Below are positions 21,735-31,392 of a stretch of DNA of 64,000 nucleotides, piece by piece (positions within the stretch are counted from its first letter, which is position 1; each line of letters starts with the position of its first letter). Both the position numbers and the translations under genes were made by a program. The notes beneath the pieces are model-generated. The model ran no database searches and was not told the origin of the DNA. It saw only the letters and a list, made by a program, of their open reading frames with translations. The DNA comes from Blasia pusilla (Eukaryota; Marchantiophyta; Marchantiopsida; Blasiales), in the NCBI GenBank assembly GCA_050084515.1, contig CM114273.1, positions 39,556,001-39,620,000 on the forward strand. Reading direction: 5' to 3'.

Positions 21735-22110
21735 CGTTGAGTCCGACGGGTTGTTTTGTCCGACCCACCCGTGGCCGGAACCCGACGGGTTGCAGTTGCT
21801 TTTGGGTTTCCAAGTTGATTTTGGTTTTCGGATGCAACCCGTCGGAAGGCGACGGGTTGCTGGCTTAGACCAGCCCATGCTCGCCTGAGATAAACCCGTC
21901 TGATAGCAACCCGTCGCTATTAGACGGGTTGCATCCAGAAACCAAAATCAACTGCAACCCGTCGGGTTCTAACGGGTTGCAGGTACACCGCGGTTTTCCC
22001 TCTGTATGTGGGAAAGATGCAACCCGTCGGAAACCGACGGGTTGCTCTCACCGAGCATGGGTGCTCTAAAGCCAACAACCCGCCGCCTTCCGACGGGTTG
22101 CTCACTTAAC
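21735..22110. repeat. Dyad repeats in last intron (copy C)
   Basis: Perfect or near-perfect sites lie at about 21,834-21,860 (spacer GAAGG) and 22,019-22,045 (GAAAC), with others at 21,900-21,985 and 22,076-22,102. The set parallels that of copy B, so it predates separation of the copies. Confidence 0.9.
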
Positions 22111-22186
22111 AAAAAACCAGGATCGACTCTCATTCTACACATCATTATAAGATAATTGAAATTATTGTACAGGAATATAGCCTTAC

Positions 22187-23283
22187 CCGAATCTGACTCG
22201 TTGCGGATCGGAGTGGGTACTCGTTTTTGATGATCCATGATTGTGCCGTCCTCCACTCTAGCGACCTCTTGACGACTAGGAGGTTGAAGAGCTCGCCCTC
22301 GCTCCCTCCATCCAACACCAAGAAGCAGCCCCTGTCACTCGAGATAGGCATCGCAAAGGAGAACAAAAGTGCAATCTGGTCATAAGTGAGCGGCACATTC
22401 CACTCAGGTACCTCGTTCCGCCGGATTTTCGCCCCAAAGTCGCAACCCCGAGGGCAGATCGGCGATCAAGAGATCCACCGCAACCTCTTCCACCACTCCA
22501 TTCACCGCCCGGCAAGCGTGCCCGTTCGTTGGAGCTTCCTTCCCAGCGTTGTCAATTTTTGATGGCGCTTGTCGACGCTTGAGAAATGAAGTTCGGCTCA
22601 TCCAAGAAAGAGGTGAGAAGGAGGACGCTTGTCCGGTCGTTGTTTGTTTGTGTCTTTCCAAGGATGATGGGCTGTATTCTCCTTGGGACAACCTGGGCAC
22701 CTCTCGCTTCCGCTTCTCCCTAGTCTGGGGACGGCTTGTCGGGGTTTCGATGACCTCGGATTCTGGTGGCGTTTTCTTCGCCGAGGACCTGGTCCGACCC
22801 TCTTTTCCCGCTCGTCCGGACGATTCCGCCTCTGGCATCTCATCTTCAGGCTCTCTTTGGGAAGTCTCGGCCTCTGAATTTTTCCCTCCCCTCGCCTTGC
22901 CTTTGAGACCCGTTGTGGATTTGTCTTTGGCTGTCCGGACCTTGGAAGCCAACTCAACTGTCTCGTGGGCCTGCTCTTCTGCATCTCCTCCAAAGAAGTC
23001 TTCAGGCTGGACGAAATTGGGGATGTCGTCTTGTCCTGAGGCCACTGCATCATGAAGCACTCTTAAGTCCTTATCGATGATGTCTTTAGGGTCGTTGAAG
23101 TCGAGCCAAATGGGGCAATTCTCCACCTCCCATCTCCACGTCGTACATGGAGAATGTCTCTGCATCCGGCGGCGAAGCCCACAATTTCAAGGCAACTGGC
23201 AATTTTCCCCACGTACCTGCGTTCTTACACCGACGAGGTACTGAATACCATCCGTTGGGCAGCTTTTAGTCGAACATTATCGG
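22187..23283 (-). pseudogene. ParB-methyltransferase gene, exon 4, first half of methyltransferase-like domain (copy C)
   Basis: Reading on the minus strand: LPNGWYSVPRRCKNAGTWGK, PPDAETFSMYD, ENCPIWLDFNDPKD, a long charged linker (EEQAHETVELASKVRTAKDK and KKTPPESEVIETPTSRP), then VEEVAVDLLIADLPSGLRLW with the same DLPS motif, VPLTYDQIALLFSFA, GCFLVL and AQSWIIKNEYPLRSATSQIR before donor GTAAGG. An open frame of 253 codons spans 22,404-23,165; later frames shift. A TAA stands where a codon before KLPNGWY is expected in both copies. Target: adenine or cytosine amino group, inferred only from fold. Confidence 0.6.
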
Positions 23284-24176
23284 CCGTCGCTCCTCAGAGA
23301 TCTCGCTTCTTCTTCGCTTGATCCCGTTTGTTACCCTCTACTTCTTCGTCAAGTCGCTGAGGGAGGACGCAAACCTTGAACATGGTCTTGAATCCAGGGT
23401 TCTTGGTTGGCTTGTCCCGGATGTCGTCGAGCCAAACCTCGTAATCTCCATAACTTTCAAGGTTTGCTTCCGGCGGAATGGGCTCTAATCTTTTGAGCTC
23501 CGCTTGCAGACCGTCCAACACGGACTTCCCGATTACCCGCAACGCGTCCCAGAACGACCATTCGCGCAGCCCAATGCGAGAGATCGGATTGGACACACCT
23601 GGAGGATGGTGTGCCGCCCTCTTCGGGCCTCTCGAGCCTCGAGACTGATTTTCATCGATCGTATCCTCTGAACTCGCTAATCCCGGATAACGCAAAACGA
23701 TGCACGCGATCCACACTTTCTCCCAATCCGACCATGCGGATCTTCATCCCTCTTCCGCTGACGCTTGATAATCGCCTTGAGCTCCTTGTAGAACTCCGGA
23801 CCAAGTTCGGGGTTGAGAATGCTGATGTATCGCTGCATCTTGCTCGCCGTGTATTTCGTTGCAGCAGATACAGCAGCTTGGATGAATTTGGCGCGCTCAG
23901 ACGCAGATACCTTCTCCCTCCGCTCCAGCTCTAGTGCAGCGCTTTTCTTCGCGGCCTGTATCTTCGACCAGCAAAGGATGGTAACGGCTGCATCTTGAGA
24001 AATAAACTTGTTTGCCCAAGTTTTCTTCTTAATTTGAGCACCCTTTGCAAGCATCTGATTGACGAGGGCATCGCCCAAGAACCCCCTGTACTCTCCCGGG
24101 TGCGTCGTAAGCACCTTCCTCACCCGATCGCGATCCCTGGATCCAATGGTGCGTGACATTCCCCTCCGATACAATC
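23284..24176 (-). pseudogene. ParB-methyltransferase gene, exon 3, helical linker (copy C)
   Basis: Two overlapping open frames (23,677-24,174, 165 codons; 23,294-23,716, 140 codons) cover the uninterrupted form of the exon cut by gypsy in copy B. Visible are RVRKVLTTHPGEYRGFLGDA, KKTWANKFISQDAAVTILCW, an Ala/Glu-rich helix (ASERAKFIQAAVSAATKYTA), then ISRIGLREWSFWDALRVIGK and NLESYGDYEVWLDDIRDKP. The acceptor side (tgcag, 24,177-24,180) is kept. No known domain was recognised. Confidence 0.55.
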
Positions 24177-24189
24177 CTGCACATCCAAA

Positions 24190-24915
24190 CTCAACCCGTC
24201 AGGAAATTACATGGGTTCCTGCAACCCGTCGGACTTCGACGGGTCGTCACAGCTCAGGGTCGGATTCTAGCAACAAGCTAAATGATGCAACCCGTTGGAG
24301 TCCGACGGGTTGCATTCAGATTTTTCGGATGTTTTTGAAGATTGCAACTCGCCGGACTCGACTTGTATGATTGAACATAGATTTAACTAGTTGTTTTGAA
24401 GATTGCAAACCGTCGCCGGAGTCCGACGGGTTGTATGATTGAACATAGATTTGTGAGTTGTTGGCCCAAAGCAAAGAATGCAACCGTCGGACTTGTTGAC
24501 AAGTTGCTCGAGTTGTGAGTTTAGAAGGTTTTAAGAATGCAACCCGCCGGAGTCCGGCGGGTTGCTTGCTCGAGCTATTTTTTTCCTAATCTCATCGGAG
24601 TTGACAAGTTGCATTCTTAAAACAGTTAAAATGTTCCATCAAACAAGTCGCCGGAGCGAGTGTCAATCTTAAAAGACATTCGAAAACCCGTCTATCAACC
24701 CGTTGAGTCCGGACGAGTTTGCTTTAGGCCTAAAAAACCTAACCCATTCATCAATCGAGCAACTCGTCGGAGTCCGATGAGTGTCAATCTTAAAAAGACA
24801 TTCGGAAAACCGTGCAGTCTAGCAACCCGTTGGAGTCCGACAAGTTGCTTTCTGCCTAAACAAACCTTACCCATTCATCAATCGAGCAACTCGTCGGAGT
24901 CCGACGAGTTGCGAA
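24190..24915. repeat. Dyad repeats in intron 2 (copy C)
   Basis: About ten sites. At 24,886-24,912 the arms carry the matched variant GCAACTCGTCG / CGACGAGTTGC (spacer GAGTC), the same variant as at 10,626-10,652 in copy B. Confidence 0.85.
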
Positions 24916-24933
24916 AGTGTTCAAGATACTTAC

Positions 24934-25397
24934 GTGTTCATGGCATGCATTGCCATCTCCACCGTCGCCATGTGATGAGGGTATGGGTGAAGGACCACTG
25001 CCTTCACGCAGAAATGTGCCTCCAATGAGTTGGGGCGCTCCTCCGCAAACTTGGTCCACGCCATGAACGTGTGATTTCCATCCCAGATGAAGAAATGAAG
25101 ATTCCTCATCCAGCTGAATTCCGTGCCCTCAACTTGCCTTCAAGTCCTAGTCTTGCATCCTCCGAATGTGTCGAGATTTTCCAAGTCCTCCTCGGTAACG
25201 AGCTTGGGTTCCATGCTTGTGGTAAGGCCGAACATAGAAGGGAGGAAAAGCGCCCACGTGAGGATGCCGCGCCGATTGTTTTAGCTTTGCGATGTCCTCG
25301 TCGGATCAGATTTCGCGGACGTATTCCATTATCCTTAATCGGCAGAGTGGAATCCTCGGGCATTGTGGCCCTCCATGAGTGCCATCTGCTTTACCAC
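24934..25397 (-). pseudogene. ParB-methyltransferase gene, exon 2, ParB-like domain (copy C)
   Basis: The borders are acceptor ctgtc on the plus strand (25,398-25,400) and donor GTAAGT at 24,933. It keeps the end of the ParB-like domain without the stop seen in copies A and B: FFIWDGNHTFMAW, then HFCVKAVVLHPYPHHMATVE. The Arg of the NHR motif is Thr here. The N-terminal part has indels that break the frame. Read with copies A and B, the ancestral domain appears complete. Confidence 0.55.
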
Positions 25398-25485
25398 CTG
25401 TCAAAACCGGGACAAGAGGAATAAACTACACTGAAATCCCAATGAATTGCAATTCACATAATTAAAAACCCAGAACCTCTCTTAC

Positions 25486-26130
25486 CCGCTCCAAAATGGA
25501 GTCGGTTTCTTGACCAGCTAACTTGTGCGAGACAGGGTGGCAAATCGATTGGGAACTCATCGATCCGATAGAGGTCGATGTCCCCACCGGGCTTGGAGTT
25601 GAGAATGACCGCTCTCCGGCTTCTTCCGCCATGTCCACCATCTCCACGCTGGCGGTCCTCATGACCTCGTCGTCATTGAGTTGAACTGGTGGTGTTTCCA
25701 CTATGTTGATTGTGTCCCCGGACTTCGTGGGGGACATTTCCCGCATCTCAACACTTGCGGTTGGGCGGCGTGGCTATCGTCAATGGCTATCGCTTTTTCC
25801 GACGTTTTGAAAATTCCGCCCTCCTCACCAGACCCGCACGCTTCTTTTCTCTCTTTTGTCGGCGATCCTTTTCTTCAAGGCTGCGACGTCTCGGCCTCTT
25901 CGTTTACATTTATCTAGCGCCGCTTGAACACGTCTCGCCAAAGAAAGACTTGGTTGTGCATCTCCGCTTCCCTTCCCGCTCCTCGATTTCCTGCTGCCTA
26001 ATTTCATTCGAACGAGGCGCAGGAGAAGCCGACGCAGAGTCCTAATGGACTTGGGAGTGAAGCTCCCGGACTTGTTGGCTTGTGTTTTTTCCTCGTCATT
26101 TTTGCCGGAAATACCTCCGCCTATGTCCAC
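25486..26130 (-). pseudogene. ParB-methyltransferase gene, exon 1, coiled-coil region (copy C)
   Basis: The exon matches copy B exon 1: KNDEEKTQANKSGSF, GDAQPSLSLARRVQAALDK, ALKKRIADKREK, then the acidic part MREMSPTKSGDTINIVE and RTASVEMVDMAEEAGERSFS, ending at donor GTAAGAG (25,485). Several one-base indels separate the frames. It starts about 225 bp downstream of the TATA box at 26,356-26,363. Confidence 0.6.
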
Positions 26131-26355
26131 GACGAATCCCTTGATCAGTCGCCTTGCTGATGTCGAGATGGGAGCTCGTCTCGCCTTGGTGGTTAGCTCG
26201 AATCGTCTTGATATCGCTCGGTCGAACCGTCTCGCTCGTTCGTCCCTATCGACTTCGCGATGTCGTCGCGTGAAACGCGTATGTGATACCGTGCGGGAGA
26301 GTGAGGAGTGAGGAATGAAGATCGCCGAAATGAGAAGAAATGGCGACTTCTGCCC

Positions 26356-26363
26356 TATTTATA
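26356..26363 (-). promoter_or_regulatory. TATA box of ParB-methyltransferase gene (copy C)
   Basis: TATAAATA on the minus strand, in the same context as copy B 9,055-9,062. Confidence 0.65.
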
Positions 26364-26439
26364 CTTTTCTAGCCGTTGGGCTGACCGTTGGGTCCCGTCG
26401 TCCTTTCGACGGCGACGTGCCGAATGTTACGGAAGTCCG

Positions 26440-27190
26440 GACGTGAAAAATCGCAACCCGTCAGAGTCCGACAGGTTGCGCGGCTCCGCCATCCTGGTAC
26501 GTCGCCACATGCACGAGCAACCCGTCGAGCCGCGGGTTGAGCGCCCGTCGTCTTCGGAAAAGAACGCGAGGTACCGCGCAACCCGTCGGAGACCGACATG
26601 TTGCGTGCCTCCGCCATCCTGCGAACGTCGCCACGTGCGCGAGCAACCCGTCGGAGACCGACGGGTTGAGCGCCTCCGTTGTCTTCGGAAAACAACGCGA
26701 GGTACCCACGCAAGCCATCGGAGATCGACATGTTTGCGCGCGCCTCCCCGTGTTTGGGACGGAAGGAGGGGCGTATTTTGGGCAATTCGAGATCGGAGGC
26801 TGTTGCACGCTTCCCTCATCATGGGTTAGGAACGATGGCTTCTCGTGCATGTTGTCGGAGTCTGGCTGGCTGCACCACAAGGCGAGGCCCTTGCGCAACC
26901 CGTTGGAGGGCGACGGGTTGCACGCCTCGCCGTCTTTGGGCTCAAAGGCGAGGCACCCGCGGAACTCATCGGGAACAGACGGTTTGCACGCCTCCAGCAT
27001 CTTCGAGCAAGAAGGAGCGGTATCCCAGCAAGTTGTCGGAGAGCGACGGGTTGCTCGCTTCGACAATGTTTAGCAGAAGCGTGCAACCCGTCCGATGCCG
27101 CGAAGTTGCGTGCCGTAAGCCGGGTAATTTCGAGTTAGCGAGGACTCGACGGGTTCCAAGTGATGCGCAACCCTCTGCTTCCCAAATCCC
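26440..27190. repeat. Phased dyad array in divergent promoter (copy C)
   Basis: About ten sites of the GCAACCCGTCGG / CCGACGGGTTGC type, spaced about 60-70 bp, lie between the two TATA boxes. The array corresponds to 8,400-8,965. Confidence 0.8.
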
Positions 27191-27310
27191 GTAACATATT
27201 GCAACACAATTGAATGTGTTATAGAATTGGATCCATTGTGTCAGACAATCTCCCCCACCGAATTCATCTTGTCAGTAAAAATCTGTCAGGAGTATCTGTT
27301 TCCTATTCAC

Positions 27311-27320
27311 TATAAATTAA
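27311..27320 (+). promoter_or_regulatory. TATA box of transposase gene (copy C)
   Basis: TATAAATTAA lies 57 bp before the ATG at 27,377, followed by a CTCATT microsatellite, as in copy B. Confidence 0.6.
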
Positions 27321-27376
27321 ATATTCTCATTCTCATTCTCATTCTCAGTCTCCTCCCGTAGGAATCTTCTTGGAAT

Positions 27377-29066
27377 GGATAATTATGTTAAGCTCACTTG
27401 TGGCAGTCAATCTGGCGGCCCTTCCTCAATGAGAAATCATTTGACCCCAAGCTCGTGAGTCTTTCGTAGCAGTGGATGAAAATTTTCTGTCTGTTCGATT
27501 TCTTCTTCAAATTGGAACCATCTTTGTATCTAAAGATGTTAGGGTGGAAGGTTCGGAAGACATAATAGGTGAGACGGTCCAGCGAGTGCCCTCAGACCGT
27601 AAAGTATGGAATCTCCTACCTGTCGCAAATGGTCAATACAGAGTTTACGGCTTGCCCTGAATTTGTCTGTTTCCCAAGTAGACGGTCTAGAATTTCCTAG
27701 TGCTCCGAGCTCTACGTTTGCAACTCCAAGCTCTGCAGATCCGGCTTTGACACCAACTTTGCATACTCGTAACAATGTTTTCTTCCTGAAGAGATTCCGG
27801 ATGTTATCAACCTCAGCGGATCTGTCGGACACCAATCGGGCCATGTGTCCGCCTACTCGTTCCTCTTGCGAGTATCAGGCAATAGTTTGCTTTCGTCTCT
27901 GCCCTTGAAAATGTTCAAGCATATTCTTGTCGACGATTTAGCCGCCGCCACGTCACGATGGTAGCTTGCATTTTTGAGTTGCCTCCACTTGCTGCTCTGC
28001 TCAAAAGAAGGATGGAGGGCGCTGAAGGGTATGACAGAAAGTCGATTGTCATGATGGTGCAGGCTTCAACGGACCAGTGCTTCCATCCCAGATGGTCCTT
28101 GGATTGTCTCCCGCCGCCAATGCGTGGGAGCCTTGGAGTGTAGAAGTCCAGCATGCCCGTATCTAGAGTGCAACGGGCGAGTCAATACGTCGCAATTCCT
28201 CCCCAAGAATGCAGAAACTCCATACGAGGTGGGTGCCACAATACCGCCGGGAGGCCATCGATGTCCTCATTGTCAGGCATCGCCCTTCTACGTTGGAGCG
28301 TGTCCTGCATACATATTCTTCATTGTCCATGACTTGGGCTCCACGTCAGAGTATACAAGGCTGGCAGTTCATGTTGGCTCCCACACTCATCCTGTGACCG
28401 ATGCAATTCAAAGACACATCAAGGAGGATGTGGCGAAGAAAGTAGCCGAGGTCTTCAGAAACTCTCCCGGTTCAAAGCCGGGGTGATCAAGCTCACAACG
28501 GCATCACAAATTTGTGAACAATTGCTTGGAATCCCTGGACAAGGTGAGATCACGGCGGTTGAGGAGAAACAACTGGGAAAATCTCGCATTTTCGCTGATC
28601 TGAATGCTTCCGAATTTGCGTCGATACGAGTTCGGATGGAAAGACGGCGAAATGGATGCCATCGCGAGAATCAAGGCCAACTCAAATTTCCATTCATTCA
28701 GAGATGGCAGTTCATGGGCCAAGGAGGCGAGGGATCCAGGGCCTATGTCTTCAAAATGTCAACCACAGGTCCCTCGAGTGGCCTCGATCTTATAGATCGA
28801 ATGAGGGAAGGGGAAGATCTTTACGGAGTGGGTCGACTTTGATATTTGCTATAGAGTCTTTGAACGGATGGTTGACGATGGGTGCTCACGTTTATGACCA
28901 TGTGGAGAAGGGACTCAAAACTATATTTGTGTGTGAAGTAAAGGCAGAAGACGTTGGCAGTTTGAAGATGTGCTGGTTACTCTTATTGGAGGTGGTGAAG
29001 GAAATTTATGGGTTCATGGCGGACAATGCACAACCTGGGTGGATTGCTATCCGGGAAGTGTTCTGG
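27377..29066 (+). pseudogene. Mutator-like transposase, N-terminal half (copy C)
   Basis: The gene starts MDNYVKLTCGS at 27,377; a one-base insertion then shifts it, and the copy B-like frame resumes at MDENFLSVRFLLQIGTIFVS. A zinc-binding-like region lies at 28,124-28,486: CRSPACPYLEC, HRCPHC and GSHTHPV. The DDE-like core follows, with GLDLIDRMREGEDLY, TIFVCEVKAEDVGSL and IYGFMADNAQPGWIAIREVF. The gene is cut at about 29,066, after REVFWG, by the methyltransferase retroelement, so the aromatic helical region and SWIM finger are missing. The 5' half is otherwise the best preserved of the copies. Confidence 0.75.
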
Positions 29067-29640
29067 GGATGGTCATTGTGGAGGAGAGTGTGGGTTTATT
29101 GTTAATTGAGGAGGGTATGCCGCCGAGTGCCGCATCCCACCATCGAGGGCCGTGCCGTTCGTAGCCGTTCCGTGCCACCTGCAACGCCGCACCGTTTTGC
29201 TGGAACCGCATTGTCTATCGAGGAGTTTTGAGCAGCGTCGGTATGGGAGGAGTATGACTTGCTGATTAGAGGAGTTGTCTCCATGAGTGAGTTGGGGTCG
29301 AGATTTGCAGTTGTTGAGGAGCGACATCGACATGTGTTCAGGTTACCCATTCTGGTCCTTTACCCTGCACGTGTGAGGGATTCTGGGATTTGGGTAGTTT
29401 ATTTGGGGATATTGGGTGTGTGGATGTTGAGAGCATCATTTATGTATGTGGTTTAGGGGACATAGACCTGTGTGGGATGTCTGAAGTTGAGGGTAGGTTG
29501 TCAATGAGATGATAGCCTAGTCAATTTGCCGCATCATGCCGCGTATTGCCGCACGTTACACGTTTCGAGGAGGGAGAATGTAGATCAAGTGCCGCATGTT
29601 TGGGATGAGTGATTGAGGGATTACTCACGAGGTTCAGAGT
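29067..29640 (+). other. Leader region of copy #1
   Basis: It contains GGTTACCCATTCTGGTCC near 29,341, which matches the leader motif CAAGTTACCCATTCGAGTCC of copies #2 (51,544) and #3 (60,573). Short direct repeats of TGCCGCAT occur at 29,130 and 29,530-29,600. No ORF was recognised. Confidence 0.5.
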
Positions 29641-31085
29641 GATTGGGTGAGAGGGACCGCGTGGAGCGAGGCGTTTGCACTAGAGCATGACGGATCTGAG
29701 GAACTCAAGGTAGCAGGGAGTGCTATGATCACACCCTTGGATACCACACCCATTGTGTGGTGTACCCCGGAGGAGGGTATTCGAGTGTTAGATCTCTTTG
29801 GAGGAATTAGCACCAAGTTAGCTACTGTTTTGTAGGCAGGAGTGCGAGTAGAGTAGTACTTGTATGTGGAGAGTGATGATGTTGCAAGGCGTGTCTCACT
29901 ACAATATGTGGCGTAGTTACGCCTACGTTTTCCCGACTTATTGTTCAAGGCGTCCGCGATCAGGGTACCGAGTTCCCTACCGAGGGATATTTTGTTGTTG
30001 GGGGCGCAGGACTTAGAGCAGGTAGGGACCATTGATTTGGTCATTGCCGGTTGGCCATGTCAGGGCCAATCGAGTGCTGGACGAGGCAGCAGGTTGGCTG
30101 ACACTCGGTCTAGGTTGCTTCGGGAGATGTTGAGGGTCTTACGGCAGTTGCAAGAGCACCAATCTCGTTCTCCAGCCTACATTCTGGAGAATGTGCCCAT
30201 TTAGAGACTCCAAGTCACGGGTGGTGATGAGTGCTCATCAGGTGTATGCTTGGATTGGCCCAACAGTTTTCTTGGATGCGGCAAGTGTAGGTTCTAGAGC
30301 CCATCGTCCGCGTCTATGGTGGACCAACTTGGTGCCCCATACGGTGTTACGGAGGGCGTATGCAAGAGTGGAGCATCCCTCCCATTTGTTAGTGGATTCC
30401 ATTTTGGATCCACGCCGTTGATCATAGGCAGTGATGCATGATGATCGACCACCGTTGACTGTGGTCAACATGGTAGGCGGGCCGCGGGCAGCCTTTCCCA
30501 CGTTTGTGAGTTTTCCCGCTTTCTATGCATACAAGGAGGCCGGTCCTGGCTTGGTTTGGGATGACCAGGTTCAGAGGTTGGTGGAGCCCAACGCCAACAA
30601 GAAGAGCGGGCGATGGGATTTCCCCCGAGGAGTGAAGGCAGTCCAGTCAGTATGAGAGGCATCACGACGCCATGTCTTGGGTCAGGCGATGGACCTGAAC
30701 TGTTTGACATGGATCCTCAGCTTGGGAGTGGTTGAGCAACCTCGTATGAGATCGCGACAGAACAGAGCGGTTGCGTTGGTGAGCCCCATGCCTACCGAGA
30801 CGGTGGAGGCAGTGGCTGGGGGAGAGACTCGAGGAGATCTATGCACCAGGGGAGATTGGGAGAGACACCCTTGGACTTCTTGGGATGTTTTGCAAGTATT
30901 CCAGGAGATGATAGCCACAGCATCGAGCGTGGTTTCGGGCACTACACGTGGAGGATATCAAAGTTTGCAATTGGCTGCAGGAGAGCGGCCAAGTGTTGTT
31001 GTTCGAGATGGGGTTGCTCCATAGCAACCACCGATACCCGCGCCGGAGAGTCCTACCGTAGTCACGATGGAGACTTGGGAGCCAT
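29641..31085 (+). pseudogene. C5 DNA methyltransferase in gypsy polyprotein (copy #1)
   Basis: The enzyme would methylate cytosine-5 in DNA using SAM. Visible motifs in the usual order: motif I DLFGGIST (29,791), motif IV GWPCQGQS with the catalytic Cys codon at 30,058-30,060, motif VI ENV (30,187), motif VIII-like SRAHRPRLWWTNL (30,293), a motif IX/X region with SFPAFYAYKEAGPGLVWDD, WDFPRGV and LGQAMDLNCL (near 30,677). This order is unlike the rearranged plant DRM enzymes; the AHRPRLWWTNL part recalls DNMT3, while PCQ recalls DNMT1/DNMT2 and bacterial enzymes. Stops at 29,833 and 29,854 are CAG in copy #3, and a frame change follows motif VI. A tail to about 31,085 links to RT. No PWWP, BAH or UBA domain is visible. 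Confidence 0.8.
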
Positions 31086-31094
31086 ATATGGGCC

Positions 31095-31345
31095 TGTAAC
31101 TTTAGCTTGACTTATTGTACCATATACTCAATACTCCCAATAATCAAGAGGTCGCCAATATATAACACAAGGATAGCCGTATGACCTTGTCCTCTCGAGA
31201 CATATACCAAGGAGTCATAATCATATATCGTAAAGCCCAACTCTTGCGGGACGTATGTAATCTTGCCATACCAAACTCTTGGAGCTTGCTTGAGCGTGTA
31301 TAGATATTTTTTGCCCTGCATAAACCCCACGAAGAGAGCGGCGCC
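31095..31345 (-). mobile_element. copia RT fragment within copy #1
   Basis: About 250 bp in antisense orientation encodes KKYLYTLKQAPRVWYGKI and VLYIGDLLIIG, the LKQAPR-W and YVDD-like (YIGD) motifs of copia RT. It lies exactly between the methyltransferase and gypsy RT regions and may be repair filler or an old insertion. Confidence 0.75.
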
Positions 31346-31392
31346 AGATACATCAGTTCCTCAGGAGTTTTAAGAGCTACTTTGTATTTAAC

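Larger units (their letters stand above)
19258..29066. mobile_element. MULE copy C, inverted relative to copy B, truncated at the transposase
   Basis: The copy has the mirror layout of copy B: ParB-methyltransferase exons on the minus strand (26,130 down to 20,366) and transposase on the plus strand (27,377-29,066). It lacks the gypsy insertion, so it shows exons 3-4 uninterrupted. It ends within the transposase core at about 29,066, where copy #1 of the methyltransferase retroelement begins. Indels and substitutions from copy B are many, so the two are independent or old copies. Confidence 0.7.

Noticed and set aside
29641-31085. Plant DRM-type methyltransferase
   Set aside because: Motif I precedes motifs IV, VI, VIII and X, so the order is canonical and not the rearranged DRM order.
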